Origin: Streptomyces sp. ISL-87
GTDB taxonomy: Bacteria > Actinomycetota > Actinomycetes > Streptomycetales > Streptomycetaceae
Direction: 5' to 3'
Assembly: GCF_018614095.1 (NCBI RefSeq)
Contig: NZ_JAGGOY010000108.1
Location: 1-41,284 of the forward strand
DNA: 41,284 nucleotides
Under the pieces are notes generated by a model. That model searched no databases. It was not told where the DNA came from and was given only the letters and a program-made list of their open reading frames with translations. The translations under genes and the position numbers were made by a program. Positions 39,027 through 41,284 of the stretch are shown here, one piece after another. The number at the start of each line of letters is the position of its first letter. Position 1 is the first letter of the stretch.

Positions 39027-41284
39027 CGTACGAGCTCACGCTGGCCGGGCTGACGGTGGGCAGCGCGGCGGCGCTGACCGGGATCGGGCTGATCGTGACG
39101 TACCGCGCGACCGGGGTGCTGAACCTGGCGCACGGGGCGGTGGCCATGCTGTGCGCGTACGTGATGCGCGAGCTGGTGGTGGGGCGGTCGGTCCCGGTCC
39201 CCGCGGCGGCGGCGGTGACGGTCCTGCTGGCGGCTCCCTTGCTGGGTCTCCTCCTCCACCTGGTGTTCTTCCGCCCGGCGGACTTGGCGGCGGACCTGAT
39301 GAGGTCGATCGGCGTCTTCGTCCTGCTCATCGGGGTGGGGGTCGCGGTGTGGGGGACGGGCGCCCGGACGGACGCGCCGGTGTTGTTCCGCTCCGAGCCG
39401 TGGCCCCAGCTGGCGACCGTCGCCCTGCTCGGACTGCTGGTCGCGTGGGTGACCCGGCGGACCCCGTTCGGCCGGGATCTGCGGGCCGTGGTCGACAACC
39501 GGGCCCTCGCGACGCTGGGCGGCATCCACACCACCCGCATGGCGGCGGCCGGCTGGGCCTTCGGCTCGGCGACGGCCGGCCTGACCGGGATCCTGCTGGC
39601 CCCTTACGTCCGCCTCGACCCGTACGGGCTGCCGCTGCTGGTCCTGGAGGTCCTGGCGGTGGCGGTGGCCGCCCGGATGAAGAGCATCCCGGTCGCCGTC
39701 CTGGTCGCCCTCACCGTGGCAGTGGCCCAGTCCCAGCTCACCCGCTTCCACCCGCCCGGCTGGCCCGGCCCCCTCCTCCAGGCCCTCTCCGCCAACCTCT
39801 TCGCGGCCGCCCTCCTCCTGACAGCCCTCCTGACCCCGCCCGACCGCCACCCCGTCCGCCCCGGCCTCCGTACGGCCCCAGCCACACCCGGCCCGGCCCC
39901 GGCCGCCGCCGAACCACCCCCGGGCCCAACCACACCCCCACCGGGTGCAGGCGAAGCCGATGCCGAGCCGAGCCCGGCCGCCGCTGAACGACGCCCAGGC
40001 CCAGCCACACCCGGACAAGGCACGGGCCCTGCCGCTGCCGAACCACACCCAAGCCCGACCACATCCCCACCGGTTGCAGGCCCAGACGCTGCCGAACCAC
40101 CCCCAACCCCAACCACACCCCGACTGCGTGCAGGCGAAGCCGATGCCGAGGCGGGCCCGGGGCCGGCCGGCCCCCGGCTGGGTGCGGGCCCGGCCGCTGG
40201 CCGACGTCGGGCGGGCCCGGGCCGACGTCGGGCGGGGTGGGTGGCGGCTTTGCGGCCCGCGGCGTGGGGGGCGGCCCTACGGGCGGCAGTGTGCGCGGCG
40301 GGCCGACGGCCGGTGGCGCGGGCGGTGGCCGTGTTGGCCGGCGGGGTGCTGCTGATGCCGTTGCGGTTCCCGGGCGGCGGGGGCGCGCTCCAGGTGCCCG
40401 CGCTCGCGGTGGTCCTGCTGTCGCTGGTCGTCGTGACCGGCCGGGGCGGGCAGCTCTCCCTCGGGCAGGCGGCGTACGCCGGTCTCGGCGCGCTGTTCAC
40501 CGCCCGGCTGGCGGGTGCCGGCGTGCCCGGGCTGCTGGCCCTCGGACTCGCGGTCGTGCTCGTCGCCCCGCTCGGCCTACTCACCGGCGCCCCCGCGATC
40601 CGCCGCCGCGGGCCGGCGTTGGCGCTGGTCACCCTCGCGGTGGGGGTGATGGTGAGCCGTTTCGTCCTCACCCAGCCGTACGCGACGGTCGGAGTACGCC
40701 TGGCCCGTCCCCCCAGATTCACCGACGACCGCGCGTACTACGCCCTGGAGCTCGTCCTCCTCGCCGCATCCCTGGCGGCGGTGGCCGCGCTGCGCAGAGG
40801 CCGCTCGGGCCGCGCCTTCGCGGCGCTACGAGACCACGAGGACGCCGCCGCGGCGGCGGGGGTCCCCGTCCCCCGCCTGAAACTCCTGGCCTTCGTGGCG
40901 GGCGCCGCCCTGGCCGCCCTGGGCGGCGGCCTGCTGGGCATGGCCGTCCAGGCCTTCGATCCTGAGGCGTTCGACCCGGTCCGGGGCCTGCTCTGGTTCG
41001 CGGCGGTCGCGGCCGTGGGCGCCGACAGCCTCCTGGGCGCCCTCGTAGCCGCCGCCCTCCTGGTAGCCCTCGACGCAACCACCCCCGGCACCTCCGCCCT
41101 CCCCGCCCTCCTCATCGGCCTCCTGGCAGCCCTCTCCACCCGTCTCCGCCCCTCCCCACCCGAACGACCCCCACCACCGCCGCCCTCGCCCGATCCCCAA
41201 CCAGCCCGCGCCCCGCCGCCCGGTCGGAGCCCGGCACCGGCGGCGCAGCCCCAGCCCAGCCCCCAACCACCCGCCACCCCCACC
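39002..41284 (+). CDS. Fused LivH-LivM branched-chain amino-acid ABC permease (partial, runs off window)
   Basis: An open frame from ATG 39002 to the window end (761 codons, no stop seen). The LivH-like half (1-270) has TGIGLIVTYRATGVLNLAHG, FRPADLAADLMRSIGVF, and RAVVDNRALATLGGIHTTRM. A linker of about 135 residues rich in Pro/Ala/Glu/Gly (repeated AGEADAE) follows. The LivM-like half starts near 410 (ARAVAVLAGGVLLMPLRFPG) with TGRGGQLSLGQAAYAGLGAL, RRRGPALALVTLAVGVMVSR and ALRDHEDAAAAAGVPVPRLK. In this transporter family the two permeases are normally separate. ATPase genes are not in the window and may follow. The substrate-binding lipoprotein gene is divergent 1 kb upstream. Confidence 0.88.
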   Translation, partial: MRAAVASLTYELTLAGLTVGSAAALTGIGLIVTYRATGVLNLAHGAVAMLCAYVMRELVVGRSVPVPAAAAVTVLLAAPLLGLLLHLVFFRPADLAADLMRSIGVFVLLIGVGVAVWGTGARTDAPVLFRSEPWPQLATVALLGLLVAWVTRRTPFGRDLRAVVDNRALATLGGIHTTRMAAAGWAFGSATAGLTGILLAPYVRLDPYGLPLLVLEVLAVAVAARMKSIPVAVLVALTVAVAQSQLTRFHPPGWPGPLLQALSANLFAAALLLTALLTPPDRHPVRPGLRTAPATPGPAPAAAEPPPGPTTPPPGAGEADAEPSPAAAERRPGPATPGQGTGPAAAEPHPSPTTSPPVAGPDAAEPPPTPTTPRLRAGEADAEAGPGPAGPRLGAGPAAGRRRAGPGRRRAGWVAALRPAAWGAALRAAVCAAGRRPVARAVAVLAGGVLLMPLRFPGGGGALQVPALAVVLLSLVVVTGRGGQLSLGQAAYAGLGALFTARLAGAGVPGLLALGLAVVLVAPLGLLTGAPAIRRRGPALALVTLAVGVMVSRFVLTQPYATVGVRLARPPRFTDDRAYYALELVLLAASLAAVAALRRGRSGRAFAALRDHEDAAAAAGVPVPRLKLLAFVAGAALAALGGGLLGMAVQAFDPEAFDPVRGLLWFAAVAAVGADSLLGALVAAALLVALDATTPGTSALPALLIGLLAALSTRLRPSPPERPPPPPPSPDPQPARAPPPGRSPAPAAQPQPSPQPPATPT
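39926..40155. repeat. Degenerate direct repeats in the permease linker
   Basis: GTGCAGGCGAAGCCGATGCCGAG occurs in two copies (near 39943 and 40127), each preceded by CCAACCACACCCC-like sequence. A more diverged copy with GTTGCAGGCCCAGACGCTGCCGA lies between them near 40074. The spacing of roughly 50-130 bp keeps the reading frame, so the interdomain linker appears to have grown by duplication. Confidence 0.6.

Overview
The window is a stretch of Streptomyces chromosome. This rests on very high GC with strong third-position GC bias, secreted hydrolases with twin-basic signal peptides, a near-copy of streptogrisin B, a SepF paralogue, Streptomyces-type DUF families, an LAxTG sortase signal and rare TTA (bldA) codons. 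No rRNA, tRNA, integrase, transposase or CRISPR array was found. From memory, the order lipase / LPMO / lipase / dnaE2-Y polymerase resembles the SCO1725-SCO1740 part of S. coelicolor; I could not check this.

Layout. 1-6.3 kb: a secreted SGNH esterase with a TTA codon in its signal peptide, a DUF5925-type AAA ATPase, a nitrobindin-like protein, a short GntR regulator divergent from a DUF402 protein, a histidine-brace LPMO with a sortase tail, and a secreted lipase behind a Crp-like palindrome. 6.3-12.2 kb: a decayed acyl-CoA dehydrogenase running into the 3' end of an unknown gene, then that gene, an active-site-less Y-family polymerase and dnaE2, which form one likely SOS operon read leftward from a LexA-like box. 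12.2-14.6 kb: a DUF3533 membrane protein, a possible very small gene and an alpha/beta hydrolase.

14.6-25.3 kb is the most unusual part. It holds a complete FxSxx operon: precursor FxsA ending in FNSAL, radical SAM/SPASM maturase FxsB, an AAC(3)-fold acyltransferase, TIR protein FxsC, and the giant FxsT (MinD-like P-loop, TIR, NB-ARC, TPR). Two of these genes carry TTA codons. After a perfect hairpin come a DUF4231/SLATT two-helix membrane protein and, convergently, a SLOG nucleotide-binding-type protein. The whole looks like a developmentally gated RiPP system coupled to STAND/TIR signalling and flanked by a SLOG-SLATT pair of the nucleotide-sensing, membrane-perforation type.

25.3-41.3 kb: streptogrisin B-like protease, DUF1684 protein, DUF5685 protein with a collagen-like and cysteine-rich tail, SepF paralogue, glutaryl-CoA-dehydrogenase-like enzyme, DHA2 MFS exporter, PIG-V-like mannosyltransferase, PAP2 phosphatase, a seven-copy 17-18 bp repeat array, a WYL regulator, and a branched-chain amino-acid-type ABC locus. 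In the ABC locus a binding lipoprotein and an MTB12-like lipoprotein are read leftward. A small membrane protein and a fused LivH-LivM permease are read rightward, the permease running off the window end.
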